Shown here: in pieces, positions 43,065-52,853 of the stretch
Layout: each line of letters begins with the position of its first letter
Position numbering within the stretch: the first letter of the stretch is position 1
Origin: Halopiger aswanensis
GTDB taxonomy: Archaea; Halobacteriota; Halobacteria; Halobacteriales; Natrialbaceae
DNA: 64,000 nucleotides
Assembly (NCBI RefSeq): GCF_003610195.1
Contig: NZ_RAPO01000002.1
Span: 1,054,001-1,118,000, forward strand
Direction: 5' to 3'
Made by a program: the position numbers and the translations under genes
The notes under the pieces: model-generated
Seen by the model: only the letters and a program-made list of their open reading frames with translations
Database searches by the model: none
What the model was told of the DNA's origin: nothing

Positions 43065-45659
43065 ATGGACTCGCGCACGCAAGAGCGCGTCGAACAATGG
43101 GATTCTCGCCCGTTCAACGGCGGCTACGATGGGCTCGCTGATCTCGCCGAGAGCGGCTTTTCGGGGGCCGTAACGACGGGTACAGGCGGCACCTGGCTCT
43201 TTATGCTTAACGGCCGTATCGTCGGCGTCTTCGAGGGGGCGATCGAAGACTTCGACGGCGCCTCGGGCACGATCTATCAGGCGCCGCATCCGTCGCTGCC
43301 GTTGCTCTGCTCGATGGAGGAACAGGGGGGCGACACCCGGGCCAAGTACTACACGAACGAAACACCGCTGCGGGAGGTCGACGAGACGCTCCAGGACGGC
43401 TCGTTTACGGGCTACATCGTACTGAGCGAGAACGTCCTCAGCGGCGACTACTACGCCGTCTACTACGGCGGTCGCCGGATGGCCGCCGCCTACATCGGTA
43501 ACGCCGAGCGGCTGGTTACCGGCGACGAGGCGTTCGAACGCGCCGACGACGAGGTCGGAATCTACGAGGTCATCGACGTCGACGTCGAGGTGACCGACGT
43601 TCCGGGCGCGGACGACACGCCGGCCGGAGACGCGAACGCCGAGACGGGCGCGACGACCGACAGCACCGACGTCGGCTCGACCGACGAGCCGTCCGTCGGC
43701 GGCGTCTCGGGCGTCGAACCGATCGACATCTCCGGCGGCTCGAGCACCGGCTCGTCGGCCGATACCGGCAGCAGTACCGACGATGCAGTGACCGGAAACG
43801 ACGGCCCGACGGGGATCACGGCGACGGACTCGGACGCAACCGCTCGCGAGTCGACGACGCCGGGAATCACGGACGCCGATTCGATTTCGACCGACGCTGC
43901 CGTAGATCCCGATTCCTCCGATACGGCAGCTGATTCGGTCGCTGCCGTCGAATCTGAACCCGAACCCGGACCTGAGCCGGACCCGGAACCGAACCCGGAA
44001 CCGAACCCGAACGGCGTCGAACTCGAGACCGGAACCGATCACGAACCCGGACTCGAGACCGAGCCTGACCCTGACGCGTCGACCGCAGCCGAAGCCGACG
44101 CCGACTCCGTCGGTGGTGACCCCGATTCCGGGGCATCCCCAGCGAGGACGTCCGAAACTGGACACGAAACCGAGACCGAGACCAGCTCTAGCTCGCCGGA
44201 TCCGGCCGAAGTCGAGGCGGCCGCCGAACAGCTCGATCAGAACGACATCTCCTGGACCGGTGACGACGACGAGCCCGAGCAGCCCCAGACGACGGCCGGA
44301 GACGTCCGCCCACCGGGCGGGGCCGAGCGAATGGAGTCGAAAGCCGCCGACGCCGACTCACCAAGTGGTGCCGAGGCGGACGACGAGGATCAACTCGAGG
44401 AGCGATTCGAGGAGGAAGAACAGTGGCGCGAAACCCGGCGGATTCCGTCGATCGATCCGGAGAAGACGACCGCAGACGGCTCGACGAGTGCCGTCTCGGG
44501 ATCGAGGACAGGGTCGGGGTCCCAATCCGCAAGCCAGTCCGCTCGTGAGGATGCCGGTACCCGAACCGAGGCCCGGCGATCGACCGGATCGACCACGCAG
44601 GGCTCCGCGAACGGACCGCGCGGCTCCGGACAGGCGGACAGTGGCGCCAGCGCTGGAACCGGGACGACAGCACCGAGCGGCGCCACCGCCGACCGAAACC
44701 AGACCGAGCGCATGGAACGGCTCGCCGACCGAATCGAACGCCTCGAGGAGCAGCGCGAGGCCCTCGAGTCGAAGAACAAAGAGCTCGTCTCCGAACGCGA
44801 TCAACTTCGCGAGAAGAACCAGCAGCTGTCCGAGACGATCGACCGCCTCGAATCCCGTATCGAGGAACTCGAGTCTGAACTGGAGGCGGCACGAGCCGGC
44901 GACGGTGCAGGTTCGGGTGTGAACGCCGCGGGCACCGAACTCTCGCCCGACCGGGCGCTGGCCGGGACGAACCTCTTCGTCCGGTACCGCTCGAAGAGCC
45001 AACCGACCCTCGAGACCGCCCACGAGGGCGACGCCGACCGCGACGAGGTCGCGTCGAACCTGCAACTCGAGCACCACACCGAGTTCGACGCCTCGGACGT
45101 CGCCGTCGAGGGCGCGCCGTACGAGGAGTTCCTCACCGGGACGATGGCCTACCGGTTCGTGAAGTGGCTGACCGACACGACGCTCTACGAAATCCGCGAC
45201 ACCGGCCACGCGAACGGGCTGTCGGACCTCTACGACGCGATCCCGCAGATCGACCGGGCCGAACTCGACGCGACGATCTCGCTCGCGGACGACGACACCG
45301 ACGACGTTCCCGACGAGGTCACCTTCGACGTCGTCGCGTTCGACAAGATGGGGAACCCGCTGCTCGTCGCGATGCTCAACGACTCGCGCAAGCCGGTCAG
45401 CGAGGACACCCTCGCGGGCCTCGAGGAAGCGGCGTCGGCGGTCAAGGCGAACTACCCCGACCTCGCGGCCGCGATCGCCGTCACCTCGAGTTACTTCGAG
45501 TCCGGCGCCCACGAGGTGACCGAGGAGGCGACGAGCAGCGGCTTCCTTAGCCGGAGCTCGAAGCTGAGCTACGTCAGCCTCTCGCGAAAGCAGGGCTATC
45601 ACCTCTGTCTGGTCGAGTCGCGCTCGGAAGGGTTCCACATGACCGTTCCCGAGCTCTAA
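43065..45659 (+). CDS. Large acidic haloarchaeal protein with disordered middle and coiled coil
   Basis: The 864-residue protein has an N-terminal alpha/beta domain (1-165, with GTGGTWLFMLNGRIVGVFEG) and a long low-complexity, Asp/Ser/Thr/Pro/Glu-rich middle (170-530). Next come a charged coiled coil (about 545-610) and a conserved C-terminal domain (630-864, with VAFDKMGNPLLVAML and SSYFESGAHEVTEEA). Such two-domain proteins with disordered linkers are seen across haloarchaea, but I cannot name a function. No signal peptide or membrane helix. Confidence 0.6.
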   Translation: MDSRTQERVEQWDSRPFNGGYDGLADLAESGFSGAVTTGTGGTWLFMLNGRIVGVFEGAIEDFDGASGTIYQAPHPSLPLLCSMEEQGGDTRAKYYTNETPLREVDETLQDGSFTGYIVLSENVLSGDYYAVYYGGRRMAAAYIGNAERLVTGDEAFERADDEVGIYEVIDVDVEVTDVPGADDTPAGDANAETGATTDSTDVGSTDEPSVGGVSGVEPIDISGGSSTGSSADTGSSTDDAVTGNDGPTGITATDSDATARESTTPGITDADSISTDAAVDPDSSDTAADSVAAVESEPEPGPEPDPEPNPEPNPNGVELETGTDHEPGLETEPDPDASTAAEADADSVGGDPDSGASPARTSETGHETETETSSSSPDPAEVEAAAEQLDQNDISWTGDDDEPEQPQTTAGDVRPPGGAERMESKAADADSPSGAEADDEDQLEERFEEEEQWRETRRIPSIDPEKTTADGSTSAVSGSRTGSGSQSASQSAREDAGTRTEARRSTGSTTQGSANGPRGSGQADSGASAGTGTTAPSGATADRNQTERMERLADRIERLEEQREALESKNKELVSERDQLREKNQQLSETIDRLESRIEELESELEAARAGDGAGSGVNAAGTELSPDRALAGTNLFVRYRSKSQPTLETAHEGDADRDEVASNLQLEHHTEFDASDVAVEGAPYEEFLTGTMAYRFVKWLTDTTLYEIRDTGHANGLSDLYDAIPQIDRAELDATISLADDDTDDVPDEVTFDVVAFDKMGNPLLVAMLNDSRKPVSEDTLAGLEEAASAVKANYPDLAAAIAVTSSYFESGAHEVTEEATSSGFLSRSSKLSYVSLSRKQGYHLCLVESRSEGFHMTVPEL

Positions 45660-45964
45660 TCGCGACGGGCGCTTTCAGGGACGGCGGTCCGATGGACGAC
45701 CGTCTCATTTGCTCACGCCACTATTTTCGAACGCGAGCCGTCAACTGAGCCCTGCAGTCGCCGCGACGTTTCCGCAGTTTCGGCTCCGGAGAGAGTGTCT
45801 CGAGTCCGCGAACCGGCGAACGGATAGTCGCAGTCGCTGCGAATAGAGCGGGAGTCGAAGAAGAGGCCGCGAACGCGCCGACCGGTTGCACCCGTTCAGT
45901 CGTTATACCGGTCGTTGCAGCGGACGCGACGATCGATCGATGCGAACCCGCGGCGATCGAACAG
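45660..45964. other. Intergenic gap between convergent genes, no gene seen
   Basis: The 305-bp stretch is GC-rich and holds no ORF, tRNA or clear repeat that I can support. It lies between two convergent genes and should contain their terminators, though no strong hairpin is evident. Confidence 0.4.
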
Positions 45965-46270
45965 TTAGCCTTCGATTTCGGCGACGTCTTCGATCTTCAT
46001 CCCGTCGAGCTTGCCGATGATGTCGTCGAGCTTGTCGTCGAGTTCGTCGACGAATTCGACGGTGCGCTCGGTCTTGATCGCACCCTGGCTCGAGGGCTCG
46101 ATGAGGTTTTCTTCCTCGAGAACGCGCAGCGAGTAGCGAACTTTGTGGTGGGGGTAGCCGGTCTCGTTGGACATCTTGACGATGCCGATCGGCTCGTTTT
46201 CGATGACCATCTTCAGGACCTGCAGATGACGTTCCAGCATATCGACTTCCTTCTCAAGTCGGTCTATCAT
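45965..46270 (-). CDS. Winged-helix transcription regulator
   Basis: The 101-residue acidic protein has a winged-helix pattern: helix (VLKMVIENEPIGIVKMS), recognition helix (HKVRYSLRVLEEENLI near 45-60), then a wing and a dimerising helix with KLDDIIGKL. It resembles small haloarchaeal predicted regulators. A TATA-like ATTTAAAGG lies about 30-38 nt before its ATG. Confidence 0.7.
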   Translation of the reverse strand: MIDRLEKEVDMLERHLQVLKMVIENEPIGIVKMSNETGYPHHKVRYSLRVLEEENLIEPSSQGAIKTERTVEFVDELDDKLDDIIGKLDGMKIEDVAEIEG

Positions 46271-46599
46271 GGCATTTGTTAACTTGTCTTTGGGGCCTTT
46301 AAATGTTACCCTCGAAAGCCGAACAGTCTACGCAACGTTTTGATTACTATTGAGAGTAGTTAACGATTCCGTTCCGATACGGCCGTGATGGTGCCGACGA
46401 TCCGACGAACGGTGTCTCGCCGCTGAAACCCTATAGACTCGTCGGTTGGGGAGCCTGCGACGGGCCGGCCCGAACGCAGTATCGACGGTCGACACGCCCA
46501 TGGGTGACGATATCAACGCACGCACACTCGAGTTGTGCCCCTGAATGGGCCGGCAATACCGTAATCTGTTTATCGGCCCGGCAAGAATCCGCCGCTGTT
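46271..46599. promoter_or_regulatory. Divergent promoter region of the HTH gene and purA
   Basis: The 329-bp gap holds a TATA-like AACATTTAAAGG (minus strand, near 46299-46310) before the regulator and CTGTTTATCGG (46565-46575) before purA, about 25-35 nt from its ATG. No gene is supported between them. Confidence 0.5.
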
Positions 46600-47979
46600 A
46601 TGACCGTCACAATCGTCGGGTCGCAACTCGGCGACGAAGGCAAGGGTGGCGTCGTCGATCTCTACGGCGACGCCGCCGATGTCGTCGCCCGGTATCAGGG
46701 CGGCGACAACGCTGGACATACCGTCGTCCACGACGGCGAGACGTACAAGCTATCGCTCGTTCCCTCCGGGGCCGTCCGGGGGAAGATCGGCGTGCTCGGC
46801 AACGGTTGCGTGATCAACCCGCGAACCCTCTTCGACGAGATCTCTACCCTCCAGGAGAAGGGCCTCAACCCGGACGTTCGGGTCGCGGAACGGGCTCACG
46901 TCATCCTGCCGTTCCACCGCGTACTCGACGGCATCGAGGAAGACGTCAAGAGCGAATCGGACCAGGAAGTCGGGACGACCGGTCGCGGAATCGGCCCGAC
47001 CTACGAGGACAAGGCCGGCCGCCGCGGCGTCCGCATCGGCGACCTGCTCGACCCTGACGTGCTCCGGGAGAAACTCGAGTACGTCGTGCCCCAGAAGCGG
47101 GCGATCGTCGAGGACGTCTACGGGCTCGATATCGACGACCTGGACGATCCTGACGCGTTCGACGTCGACGCGCTCTTCGAGGAGTTCCGCGACATCGGCG
47201 AACGCCTCGAGGATGAGGATATGACCGTCAACGCCAGCGCGTTCCTCACCGACGCGATGGACGACGGCCAGACCGTCATGTTCGAGGGCGCGCAGGGGAC
47301 CATCATCGATATCGATCACGGGAACTTCCCCTACGTCACGTCCTCGAACCCAACCGCCGGCGGCGCCGCAGTCGGGACGGGCCTTAGTCCCGGCGTCATC
47401 GGCGACGGCGAGATCATCGGTATCGTCAAGGCCTACCTCACCCGCGTCGGCAGCGGCCCGCTCCCGACCGAACTCGGCGGCGTCGAAGGCGACACGCCGG
47501 GCTACGACGAACAGGGCGAGGGCGAAAACGAAGAGCTGGCGACCTACATTCGCGAGGAGGGCGGCGAGTACGGGACCGTCACCGGCCGACCCCGTCGCGT
47601 CGGCTGGCTCGACATGCCGATGCTGCGCCACTCCGCGCGCGTGAACGGCTTCACCGGTCTCGCGGTTAACCACGTCGACGTGCTCGCCGGCTTGGACGAG
47701 GTGAAGGTTGGGCACAGCTACGACTTAGATGGCGAGGAAGTCTTCACGATGCCCGCGACCACCGAGGAGTGGGGTCGCTGCGAGGCGAACCTCCGCACGT
47801 TCGACGGCTGGGACGAGGTCGACTGGGAAGCGGTCGCCGAGGACGGCTACGACACCATCCCCGAGAACGCCCGAACTTATCTCGAGTACCTCAGCGACGA
47901 ACTCGACGCACCGATCTACGCAGTCGGCGTCGGCCCCGGCCGCGAAGAGACCGTCGTCGTCGAAGACCCCTACGAGTAA
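46600..47979 (+). CDS. purA: Adenylosuccinate synthetase
   Basis: The 459-residue protein joins IMP and Asp with GTP to make adenylosuccinate, the first step from IMP to AMP. Motifs are the GTP-binding GSQLGDEGKGG (residues 6-16), the nucleotide loop GGDNAGHT near 37, QGTIIDIDHGNFPYVT near 234, and GRPRRVGWLD near 327. The start at ATG 46600 is set by the family N-terminus; upstream ATGs are in frame but poor. TTTATCGG upstream is a leaderless promoter signal. Confidence 0.96.
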   Translation: MTVTIVGSQLGDEGKGGVVDLYGDAADVVARYQGGDNAGHTVVHDGETYKLSLVPSGAVRGKIGVLGNGCVINPRTLFDEISTLQEKGLNPDVRVAERAHVILPFHRVLDGIEEDVKSESDQEVGTTGRGIGPTYEDKAGRRGVRIGDLLDPDVLREKLEYVVPQKRAIVEDVYGLDIDDLDDPDAFDVDALFEEFRDIGERLEDEDMTVNASAFLTDAMDDGQTVMFEGAQGTIIDIDHGNFPYVTSSNPTAGGAAVGTGLSPGVIGDGEIIGIVKAYLTRVGSGPLPTELGGVEGDTPGYDEQGEGENEELATYIREEGGEYGTVTGRPRRVGWLDMPMLRHSARVNGFTGLAVNHVDVLAGLDEVKVGHSYDLDGEEVFTMPATTEEWGRCEANLRTFDGWDEVDWEAVAEDGYDTIPENARTYLEYLSDELDAPIYAVGVGPGREETVVVEDPYE

Positions 47980-48102
47980 TCGGCGCGTCGATTCGCGCCA
48001 TCTGATCGGCCGCGCCCGCCAGCCCCCTCGAGACGAGCCGCGGGCGCGAAAGCGCGGGCTCGTTCCCGAAACCTTTTGCTGGATGCGGCCAGCCTACGTA
48101 CT

Positions 48103-48303
48103 ATGAAGGAGTCCTTGCTGGATATTCTCCGCTGTCCGCTCGACAAACACGAGCTCGAACTCGAAGACGCCGAGTACGGCGACGACGGCGAGGAAGTCGT
48201 CGGCGGCGACCTCGTCTGTACCGAGTGCGGCGAACGATATCCCGTCGACGACGGCATTCCGAACCTGCTCCCGCCGGACATGCGGGAGGAGACGCCCGCC
48301 TGA
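48103..48303 (+). CDS. Trm112-like zinc-ribbon methyltransferase activator
   Basis: The 66-residue protein has LRCPLDKHEL near residue 9 and VCTECGERYPVDDGIPNLLP near 38-57. Together these show the Trm112/UPF0434 pattern, although the first Cys pair is reduced to a single Cys. Trm112 binds and stabilises methyltransferases for tRNA and translation factors, and a Trm9-like enzyme is present at 35027-35746. ATG 48103 is preferred to an upstream in-frame GTG or TTG. Confidence 0.75.
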   Translation: MKESLLDILRCPLDKHELELEDAEYGDDGEEVVGGDLVCTECGERYPVDDGIPNLLPPDMREETPA

Positions 48304-48343
48304 ACCGGTCGAACAACTCCATCCCCGTGCGCGCACCGTAACC

Positions 48344-48961
48344 GTGTCCCGATCCCGAACCGGAACCGAGGTCACCGTCCACGTCAACCGCGAGTCGCCC
48401 GATACGCTCGAGGCAGCGACGACTACGGTGTCGACTCGCGGTTCGTTCGTCCTCGCGTTACGGGGCCACGAATCGCCCGCACACGTTCACTGTCGGCTCG
48501 CTGACGCCGACCCGTCCTTTTCGCGGCACGTCTCGATCGACCAGTCGAACTACTACGTCGAAGCGGGCGAGACGATCGCGGTTCCGGTCGGTGTCGACGC
48601 CGAGGGGATCGACGAGCCCGTCACGGGTCGCCTCGAGGTGGTGACCGGGTACGGCTCCGAGTCGGTGACGATCGACGTCACCGTCAAACCCAAGCCGGCT
48701 GCGGTCGACGTCGACGAGTCGCTCTCCAAACCGCCGTCGCGGGATCAGTCGACCGACCGAACGGCCGCCGAGAAGGTGCTGAAGCGGCTGTTCGGAGCGG
48801 GCGGCCTCGATGCGGGGACGCTCGCGGTGCTCGCGCTGGGACTGATCGCGCTCGCCATCGCGACCGCGACGGCCGCGACGATCGGCGGACTCGCCGCAAC
48901 CTTCGGGTTCGTCGTCGTCGCCGGCGGCGTCGTCATCGCACTCGCGTTGCTGATCACGTAG
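48344..48961 (+). CDS. Haloarchaeal membrane-anchored beta-domain protein (DUF7524-like)
   Basis: The 205-residue protein starts at a GTG. It has an N-terminal beta-rich domain (about 1-120, with DVTVHV-type strands) and two membrane helices at 160-180 and 185-205, at the C-terminus. It looks like a surface-anchored protein of unknown role, similar to DUF7524. The beta domain lacks a signal sequence, so topology is uncertain. Confidence 0.5.
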   Translation: MSRSRTGTEVTVHVNRESPDTLEAATTTVSTRGSFVLALRGHESPAHVHCRLADADPSFSRHVSIDQSNYYVEAGETIAVPVGVDAEGIDEPVTGRLEVVTGYGSESVTIDVTVKPKPAAVDVDESLSKPPSRDQSTDRTAAEKVLKRLFGAGGLDAGTLAVLALGLIALAIATATAATIGGLAATFGFVVVAGGVVIALALLIT

Positions 48962-48973
48962 CTCGAGTACGCT

Positions 48974-50131
48974 TTACTCCGAGTCCGCGGATGCGGACCG
49001 CTCTCGAATCTCGAGAGCGCCATCGTCGTCGAACCGCTTGGCTCGCAGGTACCTGGCCCGGTAGCGGTTCGCGCCGTCGTTGACGTCGGCCTCGCGGATT
49101 TCGTCGGTTCGTCCGTCGGCGACCGCCTCGATCAACTCCTCGAGTTGGTTGCGTTCGCTCGGGGTCAACTCGAGTTCGTAGGTGCGCTCGTCCTCGGACT
49201 CGAGGACGGTCCACTGACGCGCGGCGGCGATGACGAGCGAGCAGGGCTCGCGGCAGGGGAACGGGCCGTCGCCGCCCGGCGGCTCGAGGTCGTCGCCCGC
49301 CTCGTACTCCCACTCGCGCCGTCGGAGACACTGCGAGTCGACGCAGCACGCTTCAGCCACCCAGTCGACGGCTTCGCGGGGCAGTTCGTCGAGGATGTCG
49401 TAGATTCCGGTCTGTCGCTCGGCGGTTTCCCGCCAGTGATCGACGTCCAAGTTCCCCCGCAGTTCGCGGTGCCAGTTGGCGACGGTCGCGGGGTAGAAGA
49501 ACTCGACCGCCTCCACGAGTTCGTCGCCGGAGAGGCCGGTGAACGCCCACCCCGAGGGCAGCGTCGGCGCGGTCTTCAGGGGCCGGTAGCGCCCGTCCTC
49601 GTCGTAAGTCGCGATCTCGCGGGCCTCGCGGGGATCGTCGGAGACCTCGAGCTCGGCCAGATCCGTCCCGGCGTCGTCGACGTGCCAGAGGTCGTAGACG
49701 CGCTCGCCGTCGGGCTCGGCGACGTCGACGAACCGGGCGGTGATCGAGAGCTGGCCCCACTCGCGATCGACGCCGTCCCGCAGGGCCGCGTAGCGTTCGG
49801 GAACGGCGAGCGGGTCCTCGGTCGGCGCTCCGGCGCCGTCCTGGGCGATCGGGGCCCGTTCGCACCACCGGAGGAAGGCCCGGCGGTAGGTTCCCTCGCC
49901 GCCGACCGACTCCTGCCAGTAGCGCCAGTTCGTCGCGTACGCCGCGACCGCGTCGAGAGCCGTCGGGAGGTCGTCCGCGTCGACCCGCCGCGGGTCGATC
50001 TCGGGCGTCTCGAGGACGTACTCGTCGCCGTCGCGCTCGAGGGAAAGGCCGTCAAATTCGATAGTGGCGTCCGCCCGGTCCTCAAGCGCCGCACTCAACG
50101 CGTCGACGGCGTCGGTTGTCGCATCCGCCAC
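48974..50131 (-). CDS. DR2241-family protein linked to cobalamin biosynthesis
   Basis: The 385-residue acidic protein has a late cysteine cluster (CCVDSQCLRRREWEYE near residue 265, then CREPCSLV near 298) that can hold an iron-sulfur cluster. This matches the DR2241 family, which is found next to or fused with the cobaltochelatase CbiX. Here CbiX is the gene just upstream (50134-51066), and the two stops and starts nearly touch. Confidence 0.75.
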   Translation of the reverse strand: MADATTDAVDALSAALEDRADATIEFDGLSLERDGDEYVLETPEIDPRRVDADDLPTALDAVAAYATNWRYWQESVGGEGTYRRAFLRWCERAPIAQDGAGAPTEDPLAVPERYAALRDGVDREWGQLSITARFVDVAEPDGERVYDLWHVDDAGTDLAELEVSDDPREAREIATYDEDGRYRPLKTAPTLPSGWAFTGLSGDELVEAVEFFYPATVANWHRELRGNLDVDHWRETAERQTGIYDILDELPREAVDWVAEACCVDSQCLRRREWEYEAGDDLEPPGGDGPFPCREPCSLVIAAARQWTVLESEDERTYELELTPSERNQLEELIEAVADGRTDEIREADVNDGANRYRARYLRAKRFDDDGALEIRERSASADSE

Positions 50132-50133
50132 GG

Positions 50134-51066
50134 TCAGTCACCCGCACCCGCGCCGGCACCCGCTCCTGTGTCGGTTCCCGACTCGAGTTCGCTGCTGTCG
50201 GTACCCGTTGCGGCCCGTTCGTTCGCCCGGACGATCTCGAGGGCGTCACCAAGGTCCGCGCCGGCATCCGCCGCGCGCTCAAGGATGACGTCAGCCATCA
50301 ACCCCTCGGTGCCGACCGCGCCGGCGTACCAGATCCGGTGGCCGTCGACGTCCGCGGGGACGTCCCAGCCCAGTCGGTAGTCCTCGGTCAGGCCCATGTC
50401 CTCGGGGATGTCCTCCTGGGTGTGGTAGCCGTCGGCGATAAAGAGCGGGACGACGACGATGTCGTCGCTTTCGAAGTAGTCCGTGACGTCGTCGACCTCG
50501 GGCTCTTCGTCCATGAACAGGGCCTTCACCTCGTCGAAGCGGTCCCGTTCGCGGATCCGCTCGGCGTGGTACTCGACGGCCTTCGCGGAGTTTTCGTTGC
50601 GCTCGGTGCCGTGGCCGACGACCGCGAGGCCGAACCCCTCCCCGACGTCGGGGTCCTCGGTGACCGTCTCGGCGCGCTGAACGATCACGTCCGTCATCGC
50701 GTCGTGGGTCCCGACCGGCCCGCAGTAGTGGACCGTCTTGTCGACGTCGGTCGCCTCGAGCGTGACCTGCGAGGCGCTCGTGCCGTCGGAGTCCCACTTT
50801 GCGGGGTGCCACTCGTCGAGGCGGAGTTCGCGGGGAATCACTTGCTCGGTGAAGTACCCCTCGCTGATAAAGAGCGGGACGACGAAGACTTCGTCCGACT
50901 CGAGAGTGCGAATCACCTCGCGGAAGTGCGGTTCCTCCTTCCAGAAGGCCTCGCGGACCTCGTCGAACGCGCCCGTCTCGCGGACGGCGTCCGCGTGGGC
51001 GTAGGTGGGGTCCGAGGCGTCCGGATTGAGATGAGAGCCGTGTGCCGCGACGACCAGCGCTTGCAT
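50134..51066 (-). CDS. cbiX: Sirohydrochlorin cobaltochelatase CbiX, long form
   Basis: The 310-residue protein carries two CbiX/CbiK-like halves: AAHGSHLNPDASDP at the start (metal-binding His) with VPLFISEGYFTEQ near 85, and VVGHGTERNENS near 160 with VVPLFIADGYHTQ near 233. CbiX inserts cobalt into sirohydrochlorin in the anaerobic vitamin B12 pathway. The double form is the usual haloarchaeal type. The last 30 residues are acidic and likely flexible. It is transcribed with the DR2241 gene. Confidence 0.9.
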   Translation of the reverse strand: MQALVVAAHGSHLNPDASDPTYAHADAVRETGAFDEVREAFWKEEPHFREVIRTLESDEVFVVPLFISEGYFTEQVIPRELRLDEWHPAKWDSDGTSASQVTLEATDVDKTVHYCGPVGTHDAMTDVIVQRAETVTEDPDVGEGFGLAVVGHGTERNENSAKAVEYHAERIRERDRFDEVKALFMDEEPEVDDVTDYFESDDIVVVPLFIADGYHTQEDIPEDMGLTEDYRLGWDVPADVDGHRIWYAGAVGTEGLMADVILERAADAGADLGDALEIVRANERAATGTDSSELESGTDTGAGAGAGAGD

Positions 51067-51228
51067 ATCCGCCCGTTGGGACGACGCCCGCTTATACCCT
51101 CTGCCAACCAGTCTAAACCTCGCGTACGTCGAAAACGACCGGCCAATCGGGGCACAGCTTTCCCGAATGCGAACCGGTTTCGATCGTACCGTCGCCCGCG
51201 CCTCGAGACGCAGCGTCGGCGCGGGCCG

Positions 51229-51588
51229 CTACTCGGACTCGGGAACGCGAAACTCGGTTCGAGCCTCGCAGGACGCGTCCTGCGCGCGCAACTCGGCGAC
51301 GGCGGTGTACTCGCCCGGCCGCGGCTCCTCCCACTCGCCGTCGTAGGTCGTCGACTCCTCCGGGGCGAGCCGCTCGGCACTGAGCATCTGCATGAACGCT
51401 CGCCCCTCGGTGAACCGCCAGACCTCCTGACCCGCGTTCTGCACGACGAACTCGGCTTTGGCCGCGTCCGAGAACTGCAACTCGATCGGCTCCGGCCCCG
51501 CGTTCGTCACGGTGAACCTGAACGCGACCGCCGACGACCCCGTCCCGTCCGTCGATACCCTCGCCTCGAGCGATCCCTCGAGTGTCAT
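51229..51588 (-). CDS. BsuPI-domain protein
   Basis: The 119-residue protein, from ATG 51588, is an immunoglobulin-like beta sandwich with 'FRFTVTNAGPEPIELQFSD', 'VVQNAGQEVWRF' and 'PEESTTYDGEWEE.RPGEYTAVAEL', the BsuPI pattern. Homologues are intracellular proteinase inhibitors or structural domains. No signal peptide. A longer upstream frame to 51765 lacks support. Confidence 0.75.
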   Translation of the reverse strand: MTLEGSLEARVSTDGTGSSAVAFRFTVTNAGPEPIELQFSDAAKAEFVVQNAGQEVWRFTEGRAFMQMLSAERLAPEESTTYDGEWEEPRPGEYTAVAELRAQDASCEARTEFRVPESE

Positions 51589-52004
51589 GGCCGGAAGTTC
51601 GCCGGTCGGACGTATAACCGTTCGCCGGCACGGGCGGTTGCGGTAGGCGGGACAGTCGCAACTATAGCGGGTGGGAATAACAAGCACACCAGTTATATGG
51701 GTCGGCCGCGGACGACAGACTGTCACCGGACGATAGCAAGCCCGGTGAACGGCTGGTCGACGCATCGCGTGCGAGCCACCCGCGACGAGACGGGCCGCGC
51801 CTCCGCCGGATCGGGATCGTGCTATGTGCTACGTGCGGAGCCGAACCACACATTCGCGCGGCCCGTTTCAGCGAACAGCGAGCCCCGCGCGACGACGGGG
51901 TCGGTTTCCACCGTTCCCGTCCCCGTCCTTGTCCCGGGATCGCGGAGAGTCGTCCACACCGTCGATCCCGGTACAGCTATCCGTTTTCGTTTCCAACTCC
52001 GACC
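51589..52004. other. Intergenic gap between divergent genes, no gene seen
   Basis: The 416-bp GC-rich stretch has stop-interrupted frames and no conserved ORF that I can support. It should hold the promoters of the BsuPI gene (leftwards) and the DUF2797 gene (rightwards). TATA-like TATAACC (51613-51619) and TTATATGG (51694-51701) are weak candidates. Confidence 0.4.
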
Positions 52005-52766
52005 GTGCAACTGGTGGGCTACGAGCCGAGCGGTCGCGGGTCCGCACTGTTGCTGGCCGACGACAGCGGCGCACTCGAGCGCCGACCGCTCGAGGCCGGC
52101 GACACCCTTTCCTACGCGCTCGGGGAGCGACGCTGCGCCGGCACGATCGACGACGGCGAGCACGTCGCCTGCGACCGCCCGGCGGCGCCGTACTGTGAAT
52201 ATCACACCAGCACGTGGGTCTGCGCCCGCTGTACCGGCACCTGCCTCAAGGACGAGATGGACTGCTACGAGGAGCACGCGGTCTACATCGCCGCGTTCGC
52301 TCCGGACACGTTCAAGGTCGGCGTCACCAAGTCGCGGCGCCTCGAGACCCGCCTGCGCGAGCAGGGTGCCGACCGGGCGGCCCACGTCCACACCGTCTCG
52401 AACGGCCGCATCGCCCGCGAGATCGAGGCCGAGATCGCCCGGCGGCTGACCGACCGCGTCCGCACCGGGCCGAAAGTCGCCTCGCTCGCGGCGACTGTCG
52501 ACGAGGACGCCTGGGAACGGACGCTCGACTCCCTCGAGGCCGACGTCATCGACCGCTTTTCGTTCGACTACGGGCTCGAACTCCGAGATCGGCCCGTCCG
52601 CGAGACGATCGCGTCCGGGACGGTCGCCGGCGTCAAGGGTCGGCTGCTCGTCCTCGCGAACGGCGGCACGACCTACGCCGTCGACATGCGCGATCTGGTC
52701 GGTTACGAACTCGAGGCCGGCGAAACCGGTCGACGGTTGCAGTCGTCGCTCGGTTCGTTCGGCTGA
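52005..52766 (+). CDS. DUF2797-family protein
   Basis: The 253-residue protein starts at GTG 52005. It has a CEYHTSTWVCARCTGTCLKDEMDCYEEH-type zinc-binding region near residues 65-90, then AVYIAAFAPDTFKVGVTKSRRLETRLREQGA, the GIY-YIG-like core of DUF2797. The catalytic status is unknown; the family is named from its conserved haloarchaeal pattern. It is acidic elsewhere. Confidence 0.7.
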   Translation: MQLVGYEPSGRGSALLLADDSGALERRPLEAGDTLSYALGERRCAGTIDDGEHVACDRPAAPYCEYHTSTWVCARCTGTCLKDEMDCYEEHAVYIAAFAPDTFKVGVTKSRRLETRLREQGADRAAHVHTVSNGRIAREIEAEIARRLTDRVRTGPKVASLAATVDEDAWERTLDSLEADVIDRFSFDYGLELRDRPVRETIASGTVAGVKGRLLVLANGGTTYAVDMRDLVGYELEAGETGRRLQSSLGSFG

Positions 52767-52853
52767 GACGCAGCCGCGGCCGGCGAACGTATTCGGTCGA
52801 CGGATAGTCAACGGTCAGACAGTTCTTAGGACCACGGCCTCGTACGCCCGGGC

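Noticed and set aside
43600-44660. Tandem DNA repeat
   Set aside because: The repetitive look comes from the acidic, Pro/Glu/Asp/Ser-rich linker of one protein and not from repeated DNA units.
44358-45638. A 426-codon minus-strand frame
   Set aside because: It lies opposite the large acidic protein gene, lacks a promoter and motifs, and matches the expected antisense pattern.
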